The position numbers and the translations under genes are program-made. From assembly GCF_004023625.1 (NCBI RefSeq), contig NZ_RPDJ01000005.1, positions 62,001-126,000 of the forward strand: 64,000 bases of DNA, given 5' to 3'. Origin of the DNA: Streptomyces cavernae. Lineage in GTDB: Bacteria > Actinomycetota > Actinomycetes > Streptomycetales > Streptomycetaceae. Of the stretch, positions 24,516 through 33,138 are shown in pieces (the first letter of the stretch is position 1; each line of letters starts with the position of its first letter). The notes below the pieces were generated by a model. The model was not told the origin of the DNA. It worked only from the letters and a program-made list of their open reading frames with translations, and ran no database searches.

Positions 24516-24775
24516 TGTGAACCGGGTTGTCCGCTGTGAACGGCATGGGTCTGGCGTGAGTTGTGCGTGCGGGCGTGAACCCGTGCGGGTAAGTGCGAAC
24601 CTCTGTAGGTGGGTGTGCGGGCGCCGAAGGCTCGGTGAACCGTGGCGACGAGTTGTAACCGTGGCGACGGCTGGCAACCATGGTGACGATTGTGAACCGT
24701 GACGGCAACTGTGAACTGACGGCAGCTGTGAACTGTGACGGCAGCTGTGAACCCATACGACAGCTGTGAACAGCG
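24516..24775. repeat. Degenerate tandem array, about 14 units of 17-20 bp built on TGTGAAC
   Basis: TGTGAAC or a close variant starts at 24516, 24535, 24555, 24574, 24594, 24614, 24634, 24654, 24672, 24691, 24710, 24727, 24746 and 24765. Seven are exact. The units on the right share a longer body, TGTGAACNGTGACGGCAGC. The array fills almost the whole 342-bp gap between the convergent SDR and DUF885 genes and codes for nothing recognisable. It is too short in period and too variable for a CRISPR. Confidence 0.85.
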
Positions 24776-24817
24776 GCCGGGCCGTGGGAGCTTGGCCCGG
24801 CCGCCACACATCAACCC

Positions 24818-26509
24818 TCAGAGCCGGGACAGTTCCTCCACCAGGTCGTCCAGGCCCAGCGACCCCTGTGACAGGGCCGCCATGTGCCAGGCCTTCGCGT
24901 CGAAGGCGTCACCGTGCCGCTTGCGAGCGTTCTCACGGCCGAGGAGCCAGGCCCGCTCGCCCAGCTTGTAGCCGATGGCCTGGCCGGGGATGGTCAGATA
25001 GCGCGTCAGCTCGCTCTCCACGTAGTCCGCCGGACGGCTGCTGTGCGCGCCGAAGAACTCCTCCGCGAGCTCCGGGGTCCAGCGCTCGCCCGGGTGGAAC
25101 GGCGAGTCGGCGGGGATCTCCAGCTCCACGTGCATGCCGATGTCGACGATGACGCGGAGCGCGCGCATCATCTGCGCGTCCAGATAGCCGAGCCGTCGCT
25201 CGGCGTCGCTGAGGAAGCCCAGCTCGTCCATGAGCCGTTCCGCGTACAGAGCCCAGCCCTCGCAGTTGGCGCTGACCCAGCCGATGGTCGCCTGGTAACG
25301 GGAGAGGTTCTCCGCGACATGCGTCCACTGCGCCAGCTGGAGGTGATGGCCCGGCACTCCCTCGTGGTACCAGGTGGACACCAGGTCGTAGACAGGGAAC
25401 CGCGTCTGACCCATCGTCGGCAGCCAGGTGATGCCCGGCCGTGAGAAGTCCTCCGACGGCGAGGTGTAGTACGGGGCCGCGGCACCGCCCGGCGGCGCGA
25501 TACGGGACTCGACCTTCCGTACGCGCTCGGCAAGTTCGAAGTGCGTGCCGTCCAGGGCCTCGATCGCCTCGTTCATCAGGTCCTGGAGGTAGGCGCGCAC
25601 CTCCTCGACGCCCTCGATGTGCGTGCCGTGCTCGTCCAGGTGTGCCAGCGCCACCCAAGGTGTCTCCGCCCCGGGCAACACCTTCTCGGCCTCGGCCTTC
25701 ATCTCGCCGAGCAGCCGGTGGTATTCGGCCCAGCCGTACGCGTACGCCTCGTCGAGGTCCAGGTCCGTGCCGTTGAAGTAGCTCGAGAACCGGGCGTACC
25801 GCTCCCGGCCGACCGTGTTCGACGAACCCTCGATCGCCGGCGCGTACACATCGCGCATCCAGTCGCGCAGGTCCACCACAGCACGGGTCGCCGCACTCGC
25901 GGCCTCGTCCAACTCGGTGCGCAGCGCCTCGGGGCCCGCCGAGGCGAACTCCTCGAACCAGCCGCGGCCCTTGCCGTCCGGGTCCGCCCACTCGGTGAGC
26001 TGGTCGATGAAGGTCGCGGTGGGGCGGGGTGCGGCGGGCACCTTGCGCTCCAGGCCCAGTTCGAGCGACTCGCGGTACCCGGCGAACGCCGTGGGCACCG
26101 CGCGCAGCCGCTCGGCCACCGCCGCCCAGTCCTCGTCGGTCTCGGTCGGCGTGATGGTGAAGACCTCGCGGATCGAGTGCGGGGCCGTGTGCAGATTGCC
26201 CACCCAGCGCAGGAACTCGTCCGCCTCGATCACGGCGAGTTCCGCGGTCAGCCGTTCCCGCAGCAGCCGACCGCAGCGGCGCTCGATGCCACGGTCCGCG
26301 CCCGGTTGTCGCTCCGCCTCGTCAAGTCGCGCGAGCGTGGCCCGGATCAACTCCGCGTGCGCCTCGTGCCCCGCGGGCGAGGTGTCGGGCAGCTTGCTGT
26401 GACTCTCCTTCACCCCGAGGTAGGTACCGACGAGCGGATCGAGTTCGATGAGATCGGCGACGTAACGGTCGGCGACTTCACGTGGCAGCGGGCTCTTGGT
26501 ATCTGACAT
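24818..26509 (-). CDS. DUF885 family protein (putative metallopeptidase)
   Basis: This 563-aa cytosolic protein belongs to DUF885, a group of zinc-peptidase-like enzymes. The probable metal site is STWYHEGVPGHHLQLAQW (HExxPGHH), followed downstream by NCEGWALYAERLMDELG, which supplies the further Glu of gluzincin-like enzymes. The C-terminal PGQAIGYKLGERAWLLGRENARKR is the usual family ending. The ATG at 26509 gives MSDTKSPLPREVADRYV; the longer open frame upstream is not conserved in style. The natural substrate is not known for this family. The gene faces the SDR across the repeat array. Confidence 0.88.
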   Translation of the reverse strand: MSDTKSPLPREVADRYVADLIELDPLVGTYLGVKESHSKLPDTSPAGHEAHAELIRATLARLDEAERQPGADRGIERRCGRLLRERLTAELAVIEADEFLRWVGNLHTAPHSIREVFTITPTETDEDWAAVAERLRAVPTAFAGYRESLELGLERKVPAAPRPTATFIDQLTEWADPDGKGRGWFEEFASAGPEALRTELDEAASAATRAVVDLRDWMRDVYAPAIEGSSNTVGRERYARFSSYFNGTDLDLDEAYAYGWAEYHRLLGEMKAEAEKVLPGAETPWVALAHLDEHGTHIEGVEEVRAYLQDLMNEAIEALDGTHFELAERVRKVESRIAPPGGAAAPYYTSPSEDFSRPGITWLPTMGQTRFPVYDLVSTWYHEGVPGHHLQLAQWTHVAENLSRYQATIGWVSANCEGWALYAERLMDELGFLSDAERRLGYLDAQMMRALRVIVDIGMHVELEIPADSPFHPGERWTPELAEEFFGAHSSRPADYVESELTRYLTIPGQAIGYKLGERAWLLGRENARKRHGDAFDAKAWHMAALSQGSLGLDDLVEELSRL

Positions 26510-26774
26510 GCGGACATCCTCGTACGGGGACGGGGTGCGCGTCAGCACGATTCTGAGCTGCGCCTTCGTGGTTGGCCGGAACTCGGCGACGGACCGGGCG
26601 GACCGGGAGGCCGGTTCGGACGGGCGGTCCGCGAGGCCGGTTCGGAGCCGGGCGGTCTGGGCCCTCCGGGCGCTCCGGGCGGGCCTGGGGGAGCCGGTGG
26701 GGAGGTGGGGAGTCCGGCCGGGTCGGGTGCGTGGGCCCGGCCCGGCCGGACGTTCCTGGGTGTGACGACAGGAG

Positions 26775-28226
26775 CTAGTCGCGCGGCGTCCCCTGCACCC
26801 GGTCGTACGGCAAGCCCGAGCGCACCGGCGTCGCGTCCAGGCGGGCCGTGATCACCAGCGTGCCCTCCTCTATCTGGTAGTCCAGCGGCAGCTCGAGCCC
26901 CCGCATCGCCGCGACCATGCCGGTGTTGGAGGCCTGTGTCACCGCGTACACGCTCTCGCAGCCGCCCTCCACCGCCATCGCCACCAGTCGGCGGAGCAGT
27001 TCGCTGCCGATGCCACGGCGCTGCCAGGCGTCCTCGACGATCAGCGCGATCTCCGTCTCGTCTCCGTCCCAGAGCAGATGGCCGAGGCCGACGATCCGCC
27101 CCGACGCCGTACGCACCGCGAGGGTCCGCCCGAAACGAGGGCTGAGCAGATGGTTCAGATAGCGGTCCGCGTCGCCGACGGGGCCGTGGTAACGCATGCT
27201 CAGCGTCCGCGCCGAGCAGCGCTCGTGCATCGCCTTGGCCGCGTTGAGATCGGCGGTGTCTGCCCGCCGTACGGTGATCGCGTTGCCCTCGGGCAGTGTC
27301 AGCACGTCCTGACTGCGCGGAACCCGCGGGCCGAGCCGGCTGTCCAGTTCGACGAGTGCGCGGGCCCGCGCGAACTCGGTGGGGGTGAACGGCAGATAAG
27401 CCCGCTCCACTGTGATCACTCCGCCTTCGGGTGCCCTCAGCCTCAGCATGGTGTCCTCCAGCGCGCCCTCCTCGGGAACGCCCGCGTCGCCCACCGAGGC
27501 GGCAGGCAGCGAACGGATGGTGCACCGGCCGAGCAACTGCCGCAGTGCGAGCGGAAGTTCGGCGGCATCCAGGGCGGTGCGGGTGGCCAGACCGAGGACC
27601 CGGGTGGGAGCGTCGACCAGATCGTGGGCGTCGGCCCGCTCGATCCAGGTGTCGCTGCCGCCCGCCTCGGAGACCGCACGCGTCAAGTCGGCGGTGGGGA
27701 GCCGCGCCGGGACCCGCAGCAGGAACTCGTCGACGGTGCCCTCGGCCAGCGGATGCGTCTGCAGGCTGAGTATGTCGACCTGATGACCGGCCAACGCCGT
27801 GCACAGCAGGGCCAGCGAACCCGGCTGGTCCCGCACGGTCGTCCGCATCCGCCACAGTGTGGTCGCCGCGCCGGGCGCCTGTGCAGCGTCGGGCCGGGTC
27901 TCCGACGGCTCGGTGCCCGACAGTTCGCTCCCCGACGGCCCGGCCTGCCGCGACTCGGCGGGCGGCCGGGCACCGGTATCGAGCTTCGGCGGCGCATGAC
28001 CGTGGCGCCGTGACCACCACACGTGGAACCCGGCCGTGGCGATCAGCGCGACCGCCGAGATCACCAGCAGGGCGGGGCCGTCGGGCCCGTGCCCGACAAC
28101 GTTGGCCACGGCGTCCGCGACCGCCACCGCCGTGAACAGTGCCGCCAGTTCGACCACGTCCCGCCGCCAGTGGCGGACCGGCCGCCCGTCTTTCGCACGC
28201 CTCACATCAGACATCTTCGGAGTCAT
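26775..28226 (-). CDS. Membrane-anchored ACT-domain GNAT acetyltransferase
   Basis: The 483-aa protein joins three parts. Residues about 18-65 are two membrane helices (LAALFTAVAVADAVANVVG, LLVISAVALIATAGFHVWW). An ACT ligand domain follows (WRMRTTVRDQPGSLALLCTALAGHQVDILSLQTHPLAEG), then a GNAT domain near 315-470 with the acetyl-CoA loop VEDAWQRRGIGSELLRRLVAMA. Such fusions suggest acetylation controlled by an amino acid or similar small ligand, as for Lys acetyltransferases with sensor domains. I used the ATG at 28226; another at 28214 is equally possible. Upstream lie about 190 bases with an AGTTCT/AGAACT dyad. Confidence 0.82.
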   Translation of the reverse strand: MTPKMSDVRRAKDGRPVRHWRRDVVELAALFTAVAVADAVANVVGHGPDGPALLVISAVALIATAGFHVWWSRRHGHAPPKLDTGARPPAESRQAGPSGSELSGTEPSETRPDAAQAPGAATTLWRMRTTVRDQPGSLALLCTALAGHQVDILSLQTHPLAEGTVDEFLLRVPARLPTADLTRAVSEAGGSDTWIERADAHDLVDAPTRVLGLATRTALDAAELPLALRQLLGRCTIRSLPAASVGDAGVPEEGALEDTMLRLRAPEGGVITVERAYLPFTPTEFARARALVELDSRLGPRVPRSQDVLTLPEGNAITVRRADTADLNAAKAMHERCSARTLSMRYHGPVGDADRYLNHLLSPRFGRTLAVRTASGRIVGLGHLLWDGDETEIALIVEDAWQRRGIGSELLRRLVAMAVEGGCESVYAVTQASNTGMVAAMRGLELPLDYQIEEGTLVITARLDATPVRSGLPYDRVQGTPRD

Positions 28227-28414
28227 ACAGCAACTGTGAAGGAAGGGTGTTGCGTGATCACGAACGCTCTGTGACCCCACGGTTAAGCGTAGTTCTGCCC
28301 CTTTTGGTGTTCTTTTGGGAGAACTCTTGCGCAAGCGGAGTCCGTGGATGCCGCCTCAGGTCGACGGGACGTGAGCGGGGCACCGCGCCCTGTCACGGCT
28401 CTGTGACCGCCTTC

Positions 28415-29520
28415 TTACGCGGTCAGCGCCGTGTGCAGCCGCCGGGCCTGTGACAGGACCCGCGACGAGCCCTCGCGTGCCGCCACCTCGGCCAGATGCG
28501 TGACCTCGCCGCGCGCCCGGGACCGCTCGGCGCACTCGGCGCCCACCGCCAGCAGATCCCCGAGTCCGCACGCCACCTTGCCCTGTGCCACGACGCTGCC
28601 TAGCAGACCGGGCAGGGCGTGGCGGAGTATCGCTCAGACGGGTCGCGTACGCCCCCGAGACCGCCGCGGTCCTGAACGATGCCACGAACCGGACCGGCTT
28701 GGCGGCACCGCAGCTCACCAACGCCTGGAGGTCTGCGCCCAACCGCTCGGGGTCAACTGCCCGCGTGCGGCCGGCACGAGCAGCGCGTCCACGGCCGGCA
28801 GCCGGTCCTCCTGGTGCCGTGCGCACAGCCCGTACGCCAAGCAGAGGTGCACCGCCTCGCCCGCTTCGCCGTCCGACTCGGCGAGCAGCGCCAGCGGGAT
28901 CCCGTTGTTGGGGCCGTCCCACCTGCTCTTCGACGCCAGGTCGATCAGCAGCCGCGCGGCCACGAGCTCCCGTCGGCCGGGCAGCACGGCCAGCCAGTGC
29001 TCACGCCCGGTGCTGTGCCAGTGTTCGCAGTGGTAGTGGTGTATCTGGAACGGCGCGACGGGACCGCCGATACCCCGGAACCGCACAGGGAGGTCCGTCC
29101 GGAACTCCGGGGCCTCTCCCAGTTCGAGCGCCATGGCAGCGTCCTGCGTACGGCGCCGGACCGTCGGGTGCTCCGGCTCCTCGGCGGTGAGCCACCGGGC
29201 GAGCCGAGCTCCCTCCGCCGTCCCCAGCGCGGCCGCCCGCACCGCCGCCTCGGCGGCCCTCGCCCGGTCGTCCCTGCACACCCGCAGCAGGGCCTGGGTG
29301 AAGTCGGCCTCACCCGGCCGGGCCCCGAGCCGTCGGTACTCCGTCAGCCGCGCCACCAACTCCTCGGGCTCCAGCGATCCCGTGGACCAGGTCGGCGTGG
29401 CCAGCAGAAACGGCATCGGGTCGGTGCGGATCCGGAACGCCACCTCTCGCAGCCTGGCCTGGAAGGCGCGGGTGAGGTCGGCGTGCGTGCAAAGGTCGTC
29501 ATCGTGGATGCGCGGCCCAC
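28415..29520 (-). pseudogene. Decayed 3' part of a DUF6493-like gene with two compensating frameshifts
   Basis: Coding-like sequence starts near 29520 (FQARLREVAFRIRTDPMPFLLATPTWSTGSLEP) and runs in one frame to about 28757. There a one-base loss shifts it into PERLGADLQALVSCGAAKPV and then RFVASFRTAAVSGAYAT. An extra base near 28636 returns it to the first frame, which ends in LLAVGAECAERSRARGEVTH, LAEVAAREGSSRVLSQAR and the TAA at 28415-28417. As it stands the product stops early at the TGA at 28715. The N-terminal portion of the usual long family protein is absent. The peptide style resembles DUF6493 proteins that accompany SWIM/MoxR gene sets, but none are here. Confidence 0.6.
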
Positions 29521-29726
29521 GGCCTGCAACGATCGCGTCATGGGGAAACCGTAGAGGCGACCACTGACAACCGGCTTTGAGCTGCAGGAACAGCCGAAAG
29601 ACCGCCGCGCACCGGGGGCGGGCCCCGATGCGCGGCGCGATGGGTGGCGCGATGCTCCGCCCGTAGGCGAGGCCACGGCTCCGTTCGCCGCCCCGCGCCT
29701 CCCGGTTACCGCCTCGCGCCCCCGGA

Positions 29727-31301
29727 CTACTGCCCCACGCGCCCCGGCTGCAGCGTCTTCGTGAACAGCACCGTGCCGTCCTGCTCACGCAGACGGACCG
29801 TCAGTTCCCCGCTGTGGCCGTCGATGTCGACCTCGCCGAAGAACTGGTAGCCCCCCGCCGGCGAGACATTGGCCGTGGAGGGCGCCTTGACGAAGACACG
29901 GTCCGGGCCGAACGTGCCGTCCAGCGCGTTCGCAGGGAACGCGCCCGCGTTGAGCGGTCCGGAGACGAACTCCCAGAACGGTGCGAAGTCCTTGAACGCG
30001 GCGCGCGACGGGTCGTAGTGCTGGGCCGAGGTGTAGTGGACGTCGGCCGTCAGCCACACGGTGCCGGTGATCCGCCGGTGCTTGACGAACCGCAGCAGCT
30101 CGGCGATCTGCAGCTCCCGGCCGAGCGGCGCGCCGGGGTCGCCCTGCGCGACGGCCTCGAAGTTGGGCTTGCCGTCCCCGGTGTCCGGCACGACCAGGCC
30201 GAGCGGCATGTCGGAGGCGATCACCTTCCACACCGCCCGGGAGCGGGCCAGCTCGCGCTTGAGCCACTCCAGCTGCTCCCGGCCGAGGATGCCCTCGGGG
30301 TCCGTGGTCTGGTTGTCCGCCGAATTCGTGTTGCGGTACGTGCGCATGTCCAGGACGAATACGTCCAGCAGCGGGCCGTAGCGCTGCACCCGGTAGACGC
30401 GTCCGCCGGGGCGGCGCAGCGTCGAAATCGGGAAGTACTCGGAGAACGCCTGCCGGGCGCGGGCGGCCAGCACGTCGATGTTCTTCTCGGTGTAGCGGGC
30501 GTCGGCGAAGATCTCCCCCGGGAACCAGTTGTTGGTGACCTCGTGGTCGTCCCACTGGATGATCGAGGGGACCTGGGCGTTGAAGGCCCGCAGGTTGTCG
30601 TCGAGAAGGTTGTAGCGGAAGTTGCCGCGGAACTCCGCCAGCGTCTCGGCGACCTTCGACTTCTCTTCGGTCGTGACGTTCCGCCAGGTCCGCCCGTCGG
30701 GCAGGGCCACGGTCTCGGTGAGCGGGCCGTCGGCGTAGATGTTGTCACCGCTGCAGATGAAGAAGTCCGGATCGAGGGCGGCCATCGTGTCGTAGATCCG
30801 GTAGCCGCCGAGTTCCGGGTTGATGCCCCAGCCCTGCCCGGCGAGGTCACCGGACCACACGAACCGCACTCCCCGCCGCCGCTTCGCCGACGCCGTGCGG
30901 AAGGTGCCGGTCACCGGCTCGCCGGTACGGCGCGGGTCGTCGGGGTCGGCCAGCAGTACCCGGTAGTGGATCTGCTCACCGGACGGCAGCCCGCGCAGCA
31001 GCGTGGTGCCGGTGAAGTCCGAGTCCGCGCCGAGCAGGGGGCCGTGCCATCTGCGCGGGTTGCGGAACGACTCCGTCGCCGAGGTCTCGACGATCATGCG
31101 GGCCGGGCGGTCGGAACGCACCCACACCAGGCCGGAGTCGGTGGTCACGTCGCCCGTCTGGACACCCCACCCCGCCTTCGGCCGGCCCGACAGGGCGAGT
31201 GCCGGAGCCGCGCCGAGCGCGCCGGGCAGGGACAGGGCCGCCGACGCGGCGAGCGAGCCGCGCAGGACACTGCGGCGGCCGGGGAGCGGACGGTGTGACA
31301 T
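29727..31301 (-). CDS. phoD: Alkaline phosphatase D family protein (PhoD), Tat-secreted
   Basis: PhoD is a secreted Ca/Fe-dependent phosphodiesterase/phosphatase used in phosphate scavenging. The 524-aa protein starts MSHRPLPGRRSVLRGSLAAS with a Tat signal and an ALA-type cleavage region near residue 35. It keeps the family motifs RFVWSGDLAGQG, ICSGDNIYADGP, WDDHEVTNNW, DMRTYRN and LTADVHYTSAQHYDP. The ATG at 31301 has GGAGG eight bases upstream. No PHO box was recognised, though tandem GTTCACC-like words would be expected if PhoP controls it. The gene is complete and alone. Confidence 0.93.
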   Translation of the reverse strand: MSHRPLPGRRSVLRGSLAASAALSLPGALGAAPALALSGRPKAGWGVQTGDVTTDSGLVWVRSDRPARMIVETSATESFRNPRRWHGPLLGADSDFTGTTLLRGLPSGEQIHYRVLLADPDDPRRTGEPVTGTFRTASAKRRRGVRFVWSGDLAGQGWGINPELGGYRIYDTMAALDPDFFICSGDNIYADGPLTETVALPDGRTWRNVTTEEKSKVAETLAEFRGNFRYNLLDDNLRAFNAQVPSIIQWDDHEVTNNWFPGEIFADARYTEKNIDVLAARARQAFSEYFPISTLRRPGGRVYRVQRYGPLLDVFVLDMRTYRNTNSADNQTTDPEGILGREQLEWLKRELARSRAVWKVIASDMPLGLVVPDTGDGKPNFEAVAQGDPGAPLGRELQIAELLRFVKHRRITGTVWLTADVHYTSAQHYDPSRAAFKDFAPFWEFVSGPLNAGAFPANALDGTFGPDRVFVKAPSTANVSPAGGYQFFGEVDIDGHSGELTVRLREQDGTVLFTKTLQPGRVGQ

Positions 31302-31490
31302 GGGATACGCCTCCAAGGACGGTTCCGGCCAATGGGCACAGCCACAACTACGCGCGCGTCGCGGCGCACGTGGAAACCACAAGTGAACAACTGTCACTGG
31401 GGCGGCGGGAACCACACGGGTCTGCGCGGAGGGGGCGAAGAGCCGGCCGGCCCGCACCTGAAGGCCACGCGTGCCCTGGGCTGTTGGCCG

Positions 31491-31693
31491 TCACGGCGCC
31501 GCCTGCCGCAATCACGGCGCCGCCTGCCGCCATCACCGCGCCGCGTGCGGCCTTCACCGTGCCGCGTGCGGCCGTCTCCGCGCCGCCTGCTCACCGCACG
31601 GCCTCCGCCATCGCCGCGCCGCGTGCGGCCGTCTCCGCACCGCCTCCGCCGTCACCGCACCGCCTGCGGCCGTCACCGCACCGCCTCCGCCAT
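31491..31693 (-). repeat. 21-bp tandem repeats, about ten units, grown from the 3' end of the MocR gene
   Basis: Units beginning TCACNGC/TCTCCGC start at 31491, 31512, 31533, 31554, 31575, 31591, 31611, 31632, 31652 and 31673. The unit at 31673 encodes the last seven codons of the MocR gene (MAEAVR plus TGA) and the others lie downstream of the stop. Units are imperfect but most keep the 20-21 bp period. Confidence 0.85.
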
Positions 31694-33091
31694 GAGCCGT
31701 ACGCCGTCGCGGATCCGCGCGGGCGACAGGTGCGCGTACCCGAGGACCAGCCGCACGGAGTCGTCGTCCACCGTCCTCGCGAACCTGTCCGACCCGTAGT
31801 CCGTCAGGGCACGCACCGCCACGCCCGCCGCCGCTGTCCGCTCGAGGAACCGCCCCTGCGGGCCGCATTCCCCGGGCAGCCGGGCGATGGCATGGAGACC
31901 CGCGGCGATCCCGGACACCTCGGTCCCGGGAAAGTGCTTCTCCAGGGCGGCCACGAGTGTGTCGCGCCGCTCCCGGTAGGCGCGCTGGCAGCGCCGCAAC
32001 TGCCGGTCGTAGTCGCCGCGTTCCACGAACCGGGCGAGCAGCGCCTGGTCCAGCACCGGATTGCCGAGATCCATGGTGCGTTTGCGTTCCACGACCTCGT
32101 CGGCCAGCGCCGCCGGGACCAGCAGCCAGCCGAGCCGCAGCCCTGGGGCGAGCGATTTGCTGACGGAGCCCGTATAGGCGACATGTTCCGGATCGAGTCC
32201 TTGCAGGGCGCCCACCGGCGCGCGGTCGTAGCGGAAGTCCCCGTCGTAGTCGTCCTCGACCACCAGGCCGTCCACGGCACGTGCCCAGTCGAGCAGTTCG
32301 GCGCGCCGCCGCGCGGAGTACGCGATGCCCGAAGGGAACTGGTGGGCGGGCGTGGTCACCACCGCACGCACGCCCGACGCACGCAGCGGCTCCAGGGCCG
32401 GCCCCTCCGCGTCCAGCGGCAGGGGCACCGCACGGAGCCCGGCCGCGGCGTGCAGGATCTCGTGTTCCGGGCTCCCGGGGTCCTCCACCCCCACGGAGCG
32501 CACCCCACGCGCGCGGAGGACCAGACCGAGCAGGGTCGTCGCCTGCGCCACGCCCGAGACCACCACGACCTGCTCCGGATCGGCCACCACGCCACGGCGC
32601 CGCGTCAGCAACTCCGCCAGGGCGGTGCGCAGTTCGGGAAGGCCCCGCGGGTCCGGGTAGCCGAGTGTGTGGTGCGGGAGCGCGGCGAGCACACTCCGCT
32701 GCGCTGCGGCCCACGCCGGGCGCGGGAACAGCGACAGGTCCGGGGTGCCCGGCAGGAAGTCGGCGCGGGCGCCCGCGGGACGCGGCGCCAGGTCACGCGC
32801 GCGTGGGCGGCTCGCCCGGGCGGCACCGCTCACCCAGGTACCCGCACCGCGGTCGCTGCGCAGATAGCCCTCCGCGGTCAGCTGTTCGTACGCCTCGGTG
32901 ACCAGCCCCCGCGACACGCCGAGGTCCGCGGCGAGGTCCCGGCTCGACGGCAGCCGGGTGCCGGACGCGAGCCGCCCCGAGCGCACCGCCTCGCGCAGCG
33001 CCGCCTGCAACGTGCGGCCACGCGCGCGTGCGGGCGCGGAAGCGGCCGGCAGAAGCAGTTCCCAGGCCGGATTGGTCCCCGATGCAGTCAT
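31673..33091 (-). CDS. MocR/PdxR-type regulator (GntR HTH fused to PLP aminotransferase domain)
   Basis: The 472-aa protein has a GntR winged helix at residues about 28-88 (LQAALREAVRSGRLASGTRLPSSRDLAADLGVSRGLVTEAYEQL) and a fold-type I aminotransferase domain from about 110. The PLP-binding lysine is K312 in YTGSVSKSLAPGLRLGW, and VVEDDYDGDFRYDRAP is the PLP Asp/Tyr motif. Such proteins sense PLP or an amine and control a neighbouring gene. It faces an EamA transporter 47 bases away, so that exporter is the likely target. The last seven codons are the seed of a 21-bp repeat array. Confidence 0.93.
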   Translation of the reverse strand: MTASGTNPAWELLLPAASAPARARGRTLQAALREAVRSGRLASGTRLPSSRDLAADLGVSRGLVTEAYEQLTAEGYLRSDRGAGTWVSGAARASRPRARDLAPRPAGARADFLPGTPDLSLFPRPAWAAAQRSVLAALPHHTLGYPDPRGLPELRTALAELLTRRRGVVADPEQVVVVSGVAQATTLLGLVLRARGVRSVGVEDPGSPEHEILHAAAGLRAVPLPLDAEGPALEPLRASGVRAVVTTPAHQFPSGIAYSARRRAELLDWARAVDGLVVEDDYDGDFRYDRAPVGALQGLDPEHVAYTGSVSKSLAPGLRLGWLLVPAALADEVVERKRTMDLGNPVLDQALLARFVERGDYDRQLRRCQRAYRERRDTLVAALEKHFPGTEVSGIAAGLHAIARLPGECGPQGRFLERTAAAGVAVRALTDYGSDRFARTVDDDSVRLVLGYAHLSPARIRDGVRLMAEAVR

Positions 33092-33095
33092 GAAA

Positions 33096-33116
33096 GTGGA
33101 CCTTAAACCGGACCAC
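33096..33116. promoter_or_regulatory. Candidate MocR operator between mocR and eamA
   Basis: GTGGACC (33096-33102) and GGACCAC (33110-33116) flank TTAAACC in the 47-bp divergent gap. On the other strand they read as GTGGTCC and GGTCCAC, so the site can be seen as two direct GGTCC boxes, the arrangement known for MocR proteins, or as a short dyad. The EamA -10-like box TAGCGT is at 33126-33131. Confidence 0.55.
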
Positions 33117-33138
33117 GGGCGTTCCTAGCGTCGCTGCC

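Noticed and set aside
24516..24775. Repeat array as a CRISPR
   Set aside because: The period is only 17-20 bp, units are degenerate, there are no distinct spacers and no cas genes.
24242..24814. Minus-strand frames through the repeat array as a repeat protein
   Set aside because: Unit length varies between 17 and 20, which breaks any frame, and the peptides look random.
28679..29554. Plus-strand frames opposite the DUF6493 remnant
   Set aside because: The minus strand carries the peptide that resembles a protein family, even though broken; the plus-strand frames are low complexity.
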